Virus record (IMG/VR): IMGVR_UViG_3300021961_000033
Coordinates: 1-64,000 of that record
DNA: 64,000 nt
Source: a virus
Strand: one strand, 5' to 3'
The position numbers and the translations under genes were made by a program. The notes under the pieces were generated by a model that saw only the letters and a list, made by a program, of their open reading frames with translations, was not told the origin of the DNA and made no database searches. Below, piece after piece: positions 1 through 8,058 of the stretch (the first letter of the stretch is position 1; every line of letters begins with the position of its first letter).

Positions 1-967
1 CAGCAAGCTCCATTGCTTCGTTGCCATCAATGCCGTTTTCTTCTGCCCACTTCATAATGTAGTATGAACGCTGGCTTCCTGGAACTCTTGCAAATTTTGC
101 TACAATCTTGGGATCTGCTTTTGCTTCAGCAATGCCTGCAAGTTTTGCTAGACTCTCTGGTGATTGCCAGTAGTCGAATTCTTCTTGAGACATCCTTTCT
201 TCCCTTGCTGGTTTCTTCTTCTTTTCCATACTACTATGGCCAAAAGTTTTGTGCACTAAATCGTCTAGTGCAACATGGAATTCATCTTCCTCTTCTTTGG
301 AAGCGCCTTGATCTTTGCCTTCTATCATTGTGTCATCCAATCCAAGAGCTTTACTTAGTTCCCAACCGCCACCTATTCTTCTATCTATATAAGGCTTCAA
401 CATTCTAGCCAAACCCTCTAAAGACATAGCTCCCGCTCTTCGGTCCATATCATCTTCGTCGTATGCGTTGTACTTAATGCCTTCTTTTTTAATAATGTAA
501 CCAGGAAATCTTCTTTTCTTACCGAATTCTCCACCTGTTGCAACCCAGTTTAAGTCATCTTTAGGGACTCTTGCTTCATCAAGCTCAACTTCTTCCTCGT
601 TCATTCTCTTATTCATAGCACGTTTTGCCATGTTGTCTACCACTTCTTCAGGAGGAATGTCGCCCTGTGGTTCGCCTAGTGTTTCGCCGTCAGCTTCGTC
701 GCCTTGTCCTACAAATATGATTTCCTCATCATTGAATGTTTGTATAACATTCTTAAGTTCTGGATGAGCATTGTAGTATGCTTTTAAGCCAGCGTAGGAA
801 ATAGGCAGTCCAGCATTGCGTAACTGCATTAGGAAAAATGGAATACTGGTTTTAGCAACCTCATTATCTGCATCCATATCCTTACGCATAAGTTCTGCAA
901 CGCTCATTATAATGGCTGCGGGATTTTCGTCTGCTTCTTTTAGATAGTCTGCAAACAGTTTAGCCAC
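1..967 (-). CDS. Acidic virion-type protein, 3' end outside window
   Basis: The frame is open from a GTG at 967 to the window edge, about 322 codons. The GTG lies inside the stop of the upstream gene (GTGGCTAA), an 8-nt overlap typical of translational coupling. The N-terminus reads MAKLFADYLKEAD; an acidic, low-complexity part follows around residues 90-125, then a lysine/glutamate-rich middle. I recognise no enzymatic motif. Its place next to late virion-type genes and its composition suggest a structural or head-internal protein, which is inference. Confidence 0.72.
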   Translation of the reverse strand, partial: MAKLFADYLKEADENPAAIIMSVAELMRKDMDADNEVAKTSIPFFLMQLRNAGLPISYAGLKAYYNAHPELKNVIQTFNDEEIIFVGQGDEADGETLGEPQGDIPPEEVVDNMAKRAMNKRMNEEEVELDEARVPKDDLNWVATGGEFGKKRRFPGYIIKKEGIKYNAYDEDDMDRRAGAMSLEGLARMLKPYIDRRIGGGWELSKALGLDDTMIEGKDQGASKEEEDEFHVALDDLVHKTFGHSSMEKKKKPAREERMSQEEFDYWQSPESLAKLAGIAEAKADPKIVAKFARVPGSQRSYYIMKWAEENGIDGNEAMELA

Positions 968-1757
968 GGCGTTCTCTGCCTAGCTCTTCGTCACCTGCTT
1001 GTGCGGCATCAGCAGCACCAAAGTCTTCTTCAGCTGGCTGTTCCATGTCCATGTCAGTTGTTGGTTCCATTGCTGGTTCCTCTTCTGGACCCATCATTGC
1101 TGGTGGTGCTTCGCCTTGTAGGATTCTACTTGCTTGGTCAGCAGCGTCGCGACTTGCTCTCATATTTTCAAGTGCGCTAACTACTACCTGTTCCATTGCA
1201 ACTTTAAATTGGTCTGCAACGTCGGTACCCATCTCGTCTCTAATAGCATCTGTAAGAGGACCTAATTGTTCGTTTTGCATCTCGCCTAGATCTTCTACCA
1301 TAGCCTGGATCTTGTCTACCATGTCTTTAGCAGCAAGCACTAGTTCTGAATTTTCAAGTGTGCCTTCAGTAACAACTGATTCTTCTAATTCTAGTGCACT
1401 GATCCAGTTGCTGCCATTAGCATTATGACCGTCATGTTTGCAGTCACAACCTGGCTTTGGATTATCAAATTCACAACCACAATCTTTACAAACCTTACCA
1501 TGCACGCCATGGCCTTCTGCAATAAACTTGTCAATAGCTTCTAAGAAGAGTTTGTTTTGCAAATAACTTCTGTTATTGCCAATCTTAGCACCTAGTTTCT
1601 TTTCAATATGTGCTAGTTTGCCTGCAAAAGATTCACGTAACTTTACCGCCTTGTCGTGATTCAATTTGTCTAAATCAAGTGTGTAGCCAAATGTCTTGCC
1701 TGCAATTTGTGCTACCTTCTTAGCATTGGGAGCCGGAATAAGGTCGTCTAAATTCAT
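960..1757 (-). CDS. Putative virion protein with Cys cluster and acidic tail
   Basis: 265 aa. Residues 1-85 are helical and charged. A cysteine group around residues 90-106 (CKDCGCEF then PGCDCKH) looks like a small metal-binding knuckle. Residues 125-215 form a predicted helical bundle (ELVLAAKDMVDKIQAMVEDLG), and the last 50 residues are Met/Glu/Ala-rich and acidic. It resembles structural proteins of marine T4-like phages as I remember them; no function is known to me. A late-type box and an SD (TTGAGGAAATT) precede the ATG. Confidence 0.72.
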   Translation of the reverse strand: MNLDDLIPAPNAKKVAQIAGKTFGYTLDLDKLNHDKAVKLRESFAGKLAHIEKKLGAKIGNNRSYLQNKLFLEAIDKFIAEGHGVHGKVCKDCGCEFDNPKPGCDCKHDGHNANGSNWISALELEESVVTEGTLENSELVLAAKDMVDKIQAMVEDLGEMQNEQLGPLTDAIRDEMGTDVADQFKVAMEQVVVSALENMRASRDAADQASRILQGEAPPAMMGPEEEPAMEPTTDMDMEQPAEEDFGAADAAQAGDEELGRERRG

Positions 1758-1780
1758 TGTAATTTCCTCAACTATTATTG

Positions 1781-1787
1781 TATTTAT
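1781..1787 (-). promoter_or_regulatory. T4-late-like promoter box
   Basis: Reads GCATAAATAC on the minus strand, 23 nt before the ATG at 1757. It resembles the T4 late box TATAAATA. The same box recurs before other virion genes in this window. Confidence 0.5.
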
Positions 1788-2206
1788 GCTATTTTTACGG
1801 ATTTCAAAGTTAGATCCAGCTCTCGTTTTGTGGACATGAGTTTAGGCTTGAGATCTGATAATCTATTAAATAGATTTATTTTTTTAATTTTGTCTTTTGT
1901 GTTCTTTACACCATTGCTGTACCAGAAATAATCTTCATAAAGTTTGCCTAAATTACTGTCAAGCCGTTGTATTTTACTAGCCAGGCTGGAATTTTTATTT
2001 TCTAAACAAACTGCATATGCTACAGCAGACTTTTTTCTAAAGAAATACTCAGCATTATCTAAAACAAAAAAGTCACCTTCTTGTTTTATTGTTTTATTAT
2101 TAACAAAGATCTTATCTGATTTTTGTAATATTTTTAATGTTGTATTGTTTTCGATTATTTTATTAAGGTTTTGACTTAGAGCTTCTTTGGTATGTAATTT
2201 GATCAT
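1784..2206 (-). CDS. Hypothetical protein, 140 aa
   Basis: Lys-rich protein of 140 aa beginning MIKLHTKEALSQNL, with an SD (AAGGAAAAG) upstream of the ATG. It overlaps the previous gene by 44 nt. The C-terminal half looks helical, possibly coiled coil (residues 75-135). I do not recognise a family. It sits in a run of small late genes. Confidence 0.65.
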   Translation of the reverse strand: MIKLHTKEALSQNLNKIIENNTTLKILQKSDKIFVNNKTIKQEGDFFVLDNAEYFFRKKSAVAYAVCLENKNSSLASKIQRLDSNLGKLYEDYFWYSNGVKNTKDKIKKINLFNRLSDLKPKLMSTKRELDLTLKSVKIA

Positions 2207-2381
2207 TGATTCTTTTCCTTAATAGCAAATCTCGGTTTACAAGTCTGTTTGCTATCTCTGCTTCACGTTCTGATAACTTCTTTTTATACAAAACACCATT
2301 TGCGTCTACATGGTGCAACAAATCTTGCTCTTCATTTGTTATATAGGTACTTGGTCCCTTGGAAAATTCTAAAAATCTCAT
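2163..2381 (-). CDS. Small hypothetical phage protein
   Basis: 72 aa, beginning MRFLEFSKGPSTYITNEE. Residues 35-60 are highly charged and helical (SEREAEIANRLV). No domain recognised. Its 3' end overlaps the following gene, and its start lies 1 nt after the preceding stop, so it belongs to the same operon. Confidence 0.65.
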   Translation of the reverse strand: MRFLEFSKGPSTYITNEEQDLLHHVDANGVLYKKKLSEREAEIANRLVNRDLLLRKRINDQITYQRSSKSKP

Positions 2382-2382
2382 A

Positions 2383-2676
2383 TCAACCCCTCTCTGGAGT
2401 TCCTATGATTCTAGGCGTGCCCTGTATGTCAACAATACTGCCAGGTGGTAGACTACGATCTTTTTCTGCTGGGCTTTTAGGCTGTCTAAATACTAGACCC
2501 TGTGGACTAAATTCTAATACCCAGCCTGTTACATCAATTTTAATAGGTTGGTCTCCACCCTGCGGCACTGCGGTTAACACATTGCCTTCATAATTAATCA
2601 CTTGGTAAGGGGATTCGTTGATAACAACATTACTGCCCTTTTTTAGTTTGGGAGTTAAAACTTCTAAAATTTTCAT
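2383..2676 (-). CDS. Small hypothetical phage protein, beta-rich
   Basis: 97 aa beginning MKILEVLTPKLKKGS. Alternating hydrophobic residues suggest a small beta-rich fold; the sequence ends in a Pro/Gly-rich tail. No family recognised. Its start overlaps the stop of the gene before it by 4 nt, and its stop is followed at once by the next start. Confidence 0.65.
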   Translation of the reverse strand: MKILEVLTPKLKKGSNVVINESPYQVINYEGNVLTAVPQGGDQPIKIDVTGWVLEFSPQGLVFRQPKSPAEKDRSLPPGSIVDIQGTPRIIGTPERG

Positions 2677-2942
2677 CTGCTACTCCTATTAAGGGCTGCT
2701 ACTCTCTTACTAGCAGGATTAACCTTTTTGGTCCTTTTAGACTTTCTGATCATCTTGCTACCTAAACGCATTTTAGTCATCTTTAACTTAATACGCTTTT
2801 GTATGTCAGGTGCAGCAAAACACTGAGCAGGTTTAGCAACAATACGCCCTTTGCGTCTGCCACTAGAACAACGGAACTTACGGACAACTGTATTGCCACG
2901 CTTTGCCCACGCCATAGCTTCTGTAATTTCGCTCGTTAACAT
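2673..2942 (-). CDS. Very basic small phage protein
   Basis: 89 aa from ATG 2942. A longer frame exists, but its extra N-terminus (Cys-rich) looks non-coding, whereas MLTSEITEAMAWAKRGN matches a conserved start I associate with marine T4-like phages. The C-terminus is strongly basic (residues 55-89, many Lys/Arg), compatible with nucleic-acid binding or head-internal packing. A late-type box ends only 5 nt before the ATG and no SD is seen, so the message may be leaderless. Confidence 0.75.
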   Translation of the reverse strand: MLTSEITEAMAWAKRGNTVVRKFRCSSGRRKGRIVAKPAQCFAAPDIQKRIKLKMTKMRLGSKMIRKSKRTKKVNPASKRVAALNRSSR

Positions 2943-2947
2943 ATATG

Positions 2948-2954
2948 TATTTAT
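2948..2954 (-). promoter_or_regulatory. T4-late-like promoter box
   Basis: ATAAATA on the minus strand ends 5 nt before ATG 2942. If used, transcription would start about at the ATG. Confidence 0.45.
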
Positions 2955-2962
2955 GAGTTTTA

Positions 2963-3211
2963 TTAAAGGACTTTTAAAAGTAAAACGCCTACTGCCGCAG
3001 CAAGTGCAGCAATAATACCTGCACCCCAAGCCATTACTTGCTTGTTGCGTCCTTCTTCCATTTTGCTAATACTAGTAGCGATGTGAGTTAGTGTCTTGTC
3101 TTGTTTGTCAAGACGAAGATTTACTGCATCGAGTTTATCGTGCAATGCTTTATACCTTTCAGAGCACAACTCTACGTGTGCTTCTAAACTTTCTTTTTCA
3201 ATGTCTGCCAT
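2963..3211 (-). CDS. XhlA-like coiled-coil membrane protein (holin-associated type)
   Basis: 82 aa. Residues 5-50 form an amphipathic coiled coil with heptad-spaced Leu/Ile (HDKLDAVNLRLDKQDKTL). Residues 58-81 are one membrane span (AWGAGIIAALAAAVGVLLL). This layout matches the haemolysin XhlA/phage holin-associated family. The lysis role is inferred from family resemblance only. Its leader contains an array of TAGGC repeats shared with gp32 and the DnaE-like polymerase gene. Confidence 0.65.
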   Translation of the reverse strand: MADIEKESLEAHVELCSERYKALHDKLDAVNLRLDKQDKTLTHIATSISKMEEGRNKQVMAWGAGIIAALAAAVGVLLLKVL

Positions 3212-3255
3212 TGATTACGGTCTCACCAACTCCTTTGGGTGATGCTTGATTGTAT

Positions 3256-3322
3256 GCCTATTTTTTTGCCTATAATGAGCCTAGTTGTGCCTAATGCATC
3301 ATACATATTTAGTTACCGCCTA
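3256..3322 (-). repeat. TAGGC repeat array in leader (array 1)
   Basis: On the minus strand TAGGC occurs five times, at + positions 3256-3260, 3268-3272, 3279-3283, 3289-3293 and 3318-3322 (the last inside the end of the upstream gene). Spacing of the four intergenic copies is 12, 11 and 10 nt. The same word is arrayed before gp32 and before the DnaE-like gene. Confidence 0.6.
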
Positions 3323-3780
3323 GTCTCACATATTAATAGCACATTTTGTAGTTTAGGGGATATACTAAACACAGGTGGTTGTAGTACTGCATTTTCTGTT
3401 AATCCAGTTATAACAGGCACATTTTCAAACGCATTAAGTAAATTTTTACCGTCAAATTTTTCATGTAAATCAAAAACACCTTCACGCTCTATACCAAAAC
3501 GCCACAACCACACATTTAAATCTGCAAGCATTTCCTGAGTAAAGTCATGGACCTCGCCCCATACCGTGCCTGTGTCTTTAAACCGTCTATGTACTTTACC
3601 CCACTTGTAACTAGAAGGAGGCCCTATTCCAAAAGGCTGTGTTAGCATACCTATTACTTGCTGAACAGTTTCGAAATTACGTTGTTGATTTCTTAATAGT
3701 CCGGTGCCTCTGGTATGTCCAGTTTCTGTAATGTCAACCAGTGTGAGCAGGTGCCATATTTCTTCATACTGTAACGGCAT
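3313..3780 (-). CDS. Hypothetical phage protein, 155 aa
   Basis: 155 aa beginning MPLQYEEIWHLLTLVDITETG. It contains a basic, Gln-rich segment near residues 25-45 and no recognisable catalytic motif. It overlaps the ParB-like gene upstream by 17 nt, so the two are probably co-translated. Function unknown. Confidence 0.7.
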   Translation of the reverse strand: MPLQYEEIWHLLTLVDITETGHTRGTGLLRNQQRNFETVQQVIGMLTQPFGIGPPSSYKWGKVHRRFKDTGTVWGEVHDFTQEMLADLNVWLWRFGIEREGVFDLHEKFDGKNLLNAFENVPVITGLTENAVLQPPVFSISPKLQNVLLICETRR

Positions 3781-4183
3781 TGTGTAGTGGATCCTTGTCT
3801 CTTAAATATACACCTAGCTCGATTAACTGTGCCTGGCCTTTGCATTCTATACAATCAACACTATTATACGACATAAACTTAAGACATTTCAATCTGTTTG
3901 TGCCCATATACACGCCCCATATCATACCATCTTCATTTACTTGGGGAGGATTTATATGCGTCCACATTTCGTGTGAACCTTTGCGTTTGTAGAAACTTGT
4001 GTTCCACCAGTCTAGTGTACATTTATAATATAGTAATGGATACCACAAACCGTCATCCATTATGCGTGGCAAATCTCGCCAGTACCAACGGTTATCTGCA
4101 TGCCAACTCATTGGACTTAGTTTATCGATATCTACTTTATGTATGCCAGGATGATCCTGCCATACGCTTGAACAATGTCTCAT
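3764..4183 (-). CDS. ParB-N-like domain protein
   Basis: 139 aa from the ATG at 4183. A longer frame from 4225 begins inside a transcription terminator and is unlikely. The order VDIDKLSP, then DGLWYPLLYYK, then MGTNRLKCLKFM and SVDCI resembles the ParB/sulfiredoxin-like fold, where a GHRRL-type segment binds nucleotide; here it is GTNRL. This is a fold-level inference. Such domains in phages are often nucleotide-binding regulators. The adjacent overlapping gene may be its partner. Confidence 0.6.
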   Translation of the reverse strand: MRHCSSVWQDHPGIHKVDIDKLSPMSWHADNRWYWRDLPRIMDDGLWYPLLYYKCTLDWWNTSFYKRKGSHEMWTHINPPQVNEDGMIWGVYMGTNRLKCLKFMSYNSVDCIECKGQAQLIELGVYLRDKDPLHNAVTV

Positions 4184-4202
4184 ATTATTATGTATGTAGA
4201 AT

Positions 4203-4234
4203 AAAAAAGGGCGATGTAAAAACACCGCCCTTTT
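4203..4234 (-). terminator. Rho-independent terminator
   Basis: On the minus strand an AAAAGGGCG/CGCCCTTTT stem closes a loop of about 12 nt and runs into TTTTTTATT. It ends the operon whose last gene is at 4254-4559. Confidence 0.85.
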
Positions 4235-4253
4235 AACAGTTTATTTTTAAACC

Positions 4254-4559
4254 TTAGAGAAGGTTGTCAAAGTATGCAACAACTGCCGCTGTTACACCTG
4301 TTGTGCCTTCACCGAAGTCTGAACCTGCTGCTGGAGCAGGACCTTCTGAAAGTACATAAACAACATCACTAACACCAGCGTTAAAGCCACCTGCTGTGTC
4401 GTCACCGATACCGATAACTGTTGCTGTCTTCTGAATGAACTGGATTGCTGCGTCGAGCTCGTCCTGTGTCATGTTGCTCTTTGAGAGACTTGTTAGGGCT
4501 ACCTGACGGTCACCGCTATATGTTTGTGCGTTTCTTACGCCTTCACTTAAATCAGCCAT
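4254..4559 (-). CDS. Small virion-type protein, 101 aa
   Basis: 101 aa beginning MADLSEGVRNAQ. It is Ala/Gly/Thr-rich with few charged residues, typical of a small structural subunit. A glycine-rich loop lies near residues 75-88. It is the last gene before a strong terminator and follows a similar Ala/Gly-rich gene by 20 nt. No named family recognised; a virion role is inference. Confidence 0.72.
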   Translation of the reverse strand: MADLSEGVRNAQTYSGDRQVALTSLSKSNMTQDELDAAIQFIQKTATVIGIGDDTAGGFNAGVSDVVYVLSEGPAPAAGSDFGEGTTGVTAAVVAYFDNLL

Positions 4560-4579
4560 TTGAACTGTTCCCTTTTATA

Positions 4580-4996
4580 TTATACTAGCTCGAAGCCAGG
4601 ATCTGTTACATCGCTGCTTGAGCAGTCGAGGTTGTTAGCGCCAGCAGCACTTAATGTACGAACTGCTGTTTGAAGTGTTGATGCTGTATAAGCACCTGCT
4701 GGGTAAATAGCAACACTAATTTGACCACTTGTGTCGCCCTCAACTTGGTAAATTTCAATGTTACCCTTAAGACCAATGTGACGTAGAATTGCTTCTACAC
4801 CTTCACCTGCGTCTAATTCGTTGCGTAGATCCTCTACGTTACCTGATACATCCTTAACAATGATCTTAAAGAAGTCTAACTGTGGACCATTAAGAATTAC
4901 TGTTTCGTCTGCACTAATTGCACCGCTACCGGCTTCGCCGCGGTCATTGGCTACAACGCCAAAAGCATTACCGTGAACTCTGGTAATTTCTGCCAT
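4580..4996 (-). CDS. Small virion-type protein, 138 aa
   Basis: I place the start at 4996 (MAEITRVHGNAFG), because GGAGAAAGAA lies directly before it; a start 12 nt upstream would use that SD as codons. Beta-rich, Ala/Gly/Ser-rich and acidic, with an almost Lys-free C-terminal half. A late-type box lies 37 nt upstream. This fits a virion component of marine T4-like phages, but I cannot assign it to a named protein. Confidence 0.72.
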   Translation of the reverse strand: MAEITRVHGNAFGVVANDRGEAGSGAISADETVILNGPQLDFFKIIVKDVSGNVEDLRNELDAGEGVEAILRHIGLKGNIEIYQVEGDTSGQISVAIYPAGAYTASTLQTAVRTLSAAGANNLDCSSSDVTDPGFELV

Positions 4997-5033
4997 TTCT
5001 TTCTCCATTGCCCGATCATTTCGAGCTTACTGA

Positions 5034-5040
5034 TATTTAT
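5034..5040 (-). promoter_or_regulatory. T4-late-like promoter box
   Basis: Minus strand GATAAATATC, 37 nt before ATG 4996 and its SD. Confidence 0.5.
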
Positions 5041-5058
5041 CACGGAAAAGTAAAAGTT

Positions 5059-5733
5059 TTAGTCTAGAGCTCTAGAAATTGCATATCCAGCAGCAAAACC
5101 GCCTACAGTAGCAATAGCAGTCTTTGCAGCCAAACTCATTCCTGGCTTTTCTGTGTCAGGAAGTAGTTTATTGTTTTTAATTGTTTTAGCATATGGACTA
5201 AACATATCACTGCGATATTGGCCATCTTGTCTAAATGCATTTACCATTCTAGCACTTACATTAGTACGCTCACTGCCACTAGCCGCAGTATAATCACTCA
5301 TCATGCGTCTTGCCTGGTTGAGTAGACCATTTTTTATGCCTAGATTTTTTTGCATTTTATAAAAGAATGCACGGTCTTGAGCGGGCATATATTTGCCATC
5401 TTTAATATTGCGAAGGTAGCGTTTAAATCCTAGTTCGTCAAATTGTAAGCCACTTGTGCCCATTTTGTCTGCAAATCTAGTTGGATTATTAAGTATGCTT
5501 GCTAGATTGTGCAAATCAGTTGCGCCAGTTCTAACATTGTTAAAGCTCATGTAGCGTAACGTATCACTAGCATACTTCTGAGCATATGCTGGATTTTCAA
5601 AACGCATTTGTTGTAGAACTAATAAATGTTCAAAGAAACTTTCAGCAATACCTTGATCACTACGGCCTACTGTGTCGCGAGGAGATCTAATATACTTTGC
5701 TTCTGTTAATTCTTCTTTTAAAAATTCAAACAT
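5059..5733 (-). CDS. Hypothetical protein with C-terminal hydrophobic segment
   Basis: 224 aa. Residues 1-195 are Arg/Lys/Tyr/Asn-rich and look helical. Residues 201-220 (SLAAKTAIATVGGFAAGYAI) are a likely membrane or buried hydrophobic helix. Its start directly follows the stop of the KxDG protein gene (5734), so the two are co-expressed. It may be a virion or injected protein; no family recognised. Confidence 0.7.
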   Translation of the reverse strand: MFEFLKEELTEAKYIRSPRDTVGRSDQGIAESFFEHLLVLQQMRFENPAYAQKYASDTLRYMSFNNVRTGATDLHNLASILNNPTRFADKMGTSGLQFDELGFKRYLRNIKDGKYMPAQDRAFFYKMQKNLGIKNGLLNQARRMMSDYTAASGSERTNVSARMVNAFRQDGQYRSDMFSPYAKTIKNNKLLPDTEKPGMSLAAKTAIATVGGFAAGYAISRALD

Positions 5734-6981
5734 TTACCATTCCTTGGCAAGCATAAAGTTAGCACGGTTAAATTCCAATCTATCGTTGAATTTAACTGCA
5801 CCACCTTCATGGCCTATTGCCACATAGCCTTCAGGATTAGTAACCTTATAACCAGTATCAGTTTTAAGGAAAGTACCAATACCCTCTACCGTATTTAGTT
5901 TGCTTATTAGGGATAGTTTAGCACCAATTAATTGTCTATAAATGTCAAGCATACTAACAAGTGTACTGAAGTTATCTTTAACAAAGTCGTTCATGGCATT
6001 TATCTTTTCCATGCGACGTTGGCCTGCTGGTGAATCTGCGCCACCTTTTAGTTTCTCTACTTCTTTTTGCATACGGTCTTTATAAAATTGAAGGAATCCA
6101 TTTATAAATGCTTTAGGATCGCCTACCATTTCACCGCTACGCACTCGGCTGTTCATAAAAATATTAAGCATAGCACTTATGTCAGGTTCATTTAAGAACT
6201 TGTCAAAAGTAGCAGGATCTGTCTTTTTAAGTTGGTTGCTAATACCCTGTACCTTGGCTAGCATTTCCTTATTTTCAGCATCAGTTAGTGTGGCTGTGCC
6301 AGTATAATCTTTGTAGTAAGCATCCTCAACCCAAACATCTGAGCTGCCTTTTAAACTGCTTACATCAGCACCAAACTCTGCCTGCATGTCTGCTACACTA
6401 GGGCCTGAGTATGTTGTATGGAATACTACACCTAGTTTAGCACGTTTAATACGATTTGCTAAGTCTGTTCCATCTTTTACAGCATATGTAATTGTGTTAG
6501 GTCTAAAAGTAATATAACTTTCACCATCTATTTCAGATGTTTCAGGAGGCCTTAGTGGGCTAAACAATAGGTCGCCCTGTAGCACACCCTGTATGCCTAA
6601 CTTTTTTAAATAGGTAAAACTTTGTCCCAGTATATCGTGTAATGCTGTACCAGCATAATACTCGTCTAAACTTGCTTTGTCTTTAACTAATTTAGGAGAC
6701 TGAGCAAACACGCTCTTGGTGCCAACAAAAAACTTACCATCTGCCGGATCTGTGCCAGCAAATATAGCAGGTGCACCGTCCCATTTTACTGTTACTTTCT
6801 GCTTGCCGCCACCCTGTGCTAGCATGTCACGCACACCGTTTACATACTGTAGAGCTTTTTGTGCACCAGCATAGCCTTCATCAAACACTAGGTCTTCTAG
6901 ATGAGTTAAGTGGACATTCTTGCCCTCTTTACCCTCAACAAGATACCATGCTTGAGTGAATGCTACTTCATTTATTTTCAT
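5734..6981 (-). CDS. KxDG nucleotidyltransferase/ligase-like phage protein
   Basis: 415 aa. Near residues 63-70 is TVKWDGAPAIF, a match to motif I (KxDG) of covalent nucleotidyltransferases such as DNA/RNA ligases, where the Lys carries AMP. Later, FVGTKSVF, LQGDLLF (about 137) and ITFRPNTITYAV resemble the following motifs. This looks like a conserved hypothetical family of T4-like marine phages (I recall it as DUF6267-type). Ligase activity is inference. It sits among virion genes rather than replication genes, which is odd for a repair ligase. Confidence 0.65.
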   Translation of the reverse strand: MKINEVAFTQAWYLVEGKEGKNVHLTHLEDLVFDEGYAGAQKALQYVNGVRDMLAQGGGKQKVTVKWDGAPAIFAGTDPADGKFFVGTKSVFAQSPKLVKDKASLDEYYAGTALHDILGQSFTYLKKLGIQGVLQGDLLFSPLRPPETSEIDGESYITFRPNTITYAVKDGTDLANRIKRAKLGVVFHTTYSGPSVADMQAEFGADVSSLKGSSDVWVEDAYYKDYTGTATLTDAENKEMLAKVQGISNQLKKTDPATFDKFLNEPDISAMLNIFMNSRVRSGEMVGDPKAFINGFLQFYKDRMQKEVEKLKGGADSPAGQRRMEKINAMNDFVKDNFSTLVSMLDIYRQLIGAKLSLISKLNTVEGIGTFLKTDTGYKVTNPEGYVAIGHEGGAVKFNDRLEFNRANFMLAKEW

Positions 6982-7222
6982 CTGTGTCTGCTCGCTTCAT
7001 GCCCACTATAAAACGCTTGGTGTCACGATTGCGAATACTGTTAATAAATCTGCGCTCAAGATCGCCGGCAGTTTCAGCGTCGTAGTTTCTATAGATTTCT
7101 TCAATAATATTAATTGCACTTTCAATAATATTCTCGCCGCGAGTTTCAATAAGATGCTGACGATCTTTCTTATGAGCTGCTAAACTGAGCTCCTGCAATA
7201 TACTGCGGGTATGCTTTTTCAT
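6968..7222 (-). CDS. Small hypothetical helical protein
   Basis: 84 aa beginning MKKHTRSILQELSLAAHKKD. Strongly charged and predicted all-helical. It overlaps the KxDG gene start by 14 nt and has a late-type box about 21 nt upstream. It heads the minus-strand late operon. No family recognised. Confidence 0.7.
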   Translation of the reverse strand: MKKHTRSILQELSLAAHKKDRQHLIETRGENIIESAINIIEEIYRNYDAETAGDLERRFINSIRNRDTKRFIVGMKRADTDENK

Positions 7223-7243
7223 TCTACTACGCCTATTTTCATG

Positions 7244-7250
7244 TATTTAT
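7244..7250 (-). promoter_or_regulatory. T4-late-like promoter box
   Basis: Minus strand ACATAAATAC, 21 nt before ATG 7222, in the divergent gap between this operon and the lipase gene. Confidence 0.5.
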
Positions 7251-7283
7251 GTTAAATATTATTATAACAAAGGGAGAAGAGCA

Positions 7284-8057
7284 ATGTCTATCACTGAGCA
7301 GAATTTTCAAGAAAGAAGCCTTTTATTTGCAAAACTTGCACAAATAGCATATCTAGACGAGAAAGGCGCCAAAGCCGCTGCAAAAGTTCTAGGATTTACA
7401 ACAACAAAATTTTATAACAGAGATGGCGCACAGGCATATCGTTTTCAAAACAAAGACGATTGTGTTATTGCATGCAGAGGCACACAGCCAACAGAACTTA
7501 ACGACATTAAAGCAGACTTACAGGCAATGCCAGTTGTAGCAGAGACAGTTAGCCGTGTACACCGTGGCTTCAAAGCAGAGGTAGACGAACTTTGGCCAAT
7601 GGTGCTTGAAGATATTCAGAAAACAAAACAAAAACTATGGTTTTGCGGCCACAGTTTAGGTGCAGCAATGGCAACTATTATGGCTAGCCGCTGTCACTTA
7701 TACGAAGGTATTCCAGCAGTAGAAGAACTATACACATATGGGTCACCTAGAGTAGGTTGGAAAAAATATGTAGATAGTTTGGCAGTTACACACCATCGCT
7801 GGGTAAACAATAACGACATTGTTACTCGTGTACCGTTGAGAATTATGGGTTATAGACACCATGGCGAGCAGCACTACTTAAACACCTGGGGTAATGTTCG
7901 TAACCCAACTGGTTTCCAGATGGTTAAGGACAGATTCCGCGGCATGTGGAGAGGTCTACTAGCAGGTAAGATTGATAACTTCGGTGACCATAGTATGGTT
8001 GAATATGTTAAACATCTTGAGAAATATGCTAGAGGAATGGAAACTCTTCAGATATAA
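7284..8057 (+). CDS. Class 3 lipase-like alpha/beta hydrolase
   Basis: 257 aa. The nucleophile elbow GHSLGAAMA (about residues 122-130) with upstream CRGTQ (oxyanion strand) and downstream YTYGSPRVG define the lipase class 3 family (PF01764). Catalytic Ser is in GHSLG; an Asp in NNNDIV and a late His complete a plausible triad. No signal peptide, so it acts in the cytoplasm or in virions. SD GGGAGAAG precedes the ATG. It could attack host membrane lipid or storage ester; substrate unknown. Confidence 0.88.
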   Translation: MSITEQNFQERSLLFAKLAQIAYLDEKGAKAAAKVLGFTTTKFYNRDGAQAYRFQNKDDCVIACRGTQPTELNDIKADLQAMPVVAETVSRVHRGFKAEVDELWPMVLEDIQKTKQKLWFCGHSLGAAMATIMASRCHLYEGIPAVEELYTYGSPRVGWKKYVDSLAVTHHRWVNNNDIVTRVPLRIMGYRHHGEQHYLNTWGNVRNPTGFQMVKDRFRGMWRGLLAGKIDNFGDHSMVEYVKHLEKYARGMETLQI

Positions 8058-8058
8058 G

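Noticed and set aside
64-408. 114-aa plus-strand frame at the left edge
   Set aside because: Antisense to the open minus-strand frame that runs off the window and is coupled to the upstream gene.
1045-1428. 127-aa plus-strand frame
   Set aside because: Antisense to the acidic virion-type gene; Ser-rich composition typical of a shadow frame.
3256-3322. TAGGC array as a T4 MotA-box cluster
   Set aside because: The MotA box is TGCTTTA-like in gene direction at -30; here the word and its orientation differ.
4184-4225. Longer N-terminus of the ParB-like protein
   Set aside because: The extension starts inside a strong terminator hairpin; ATG 4183 is more likely.
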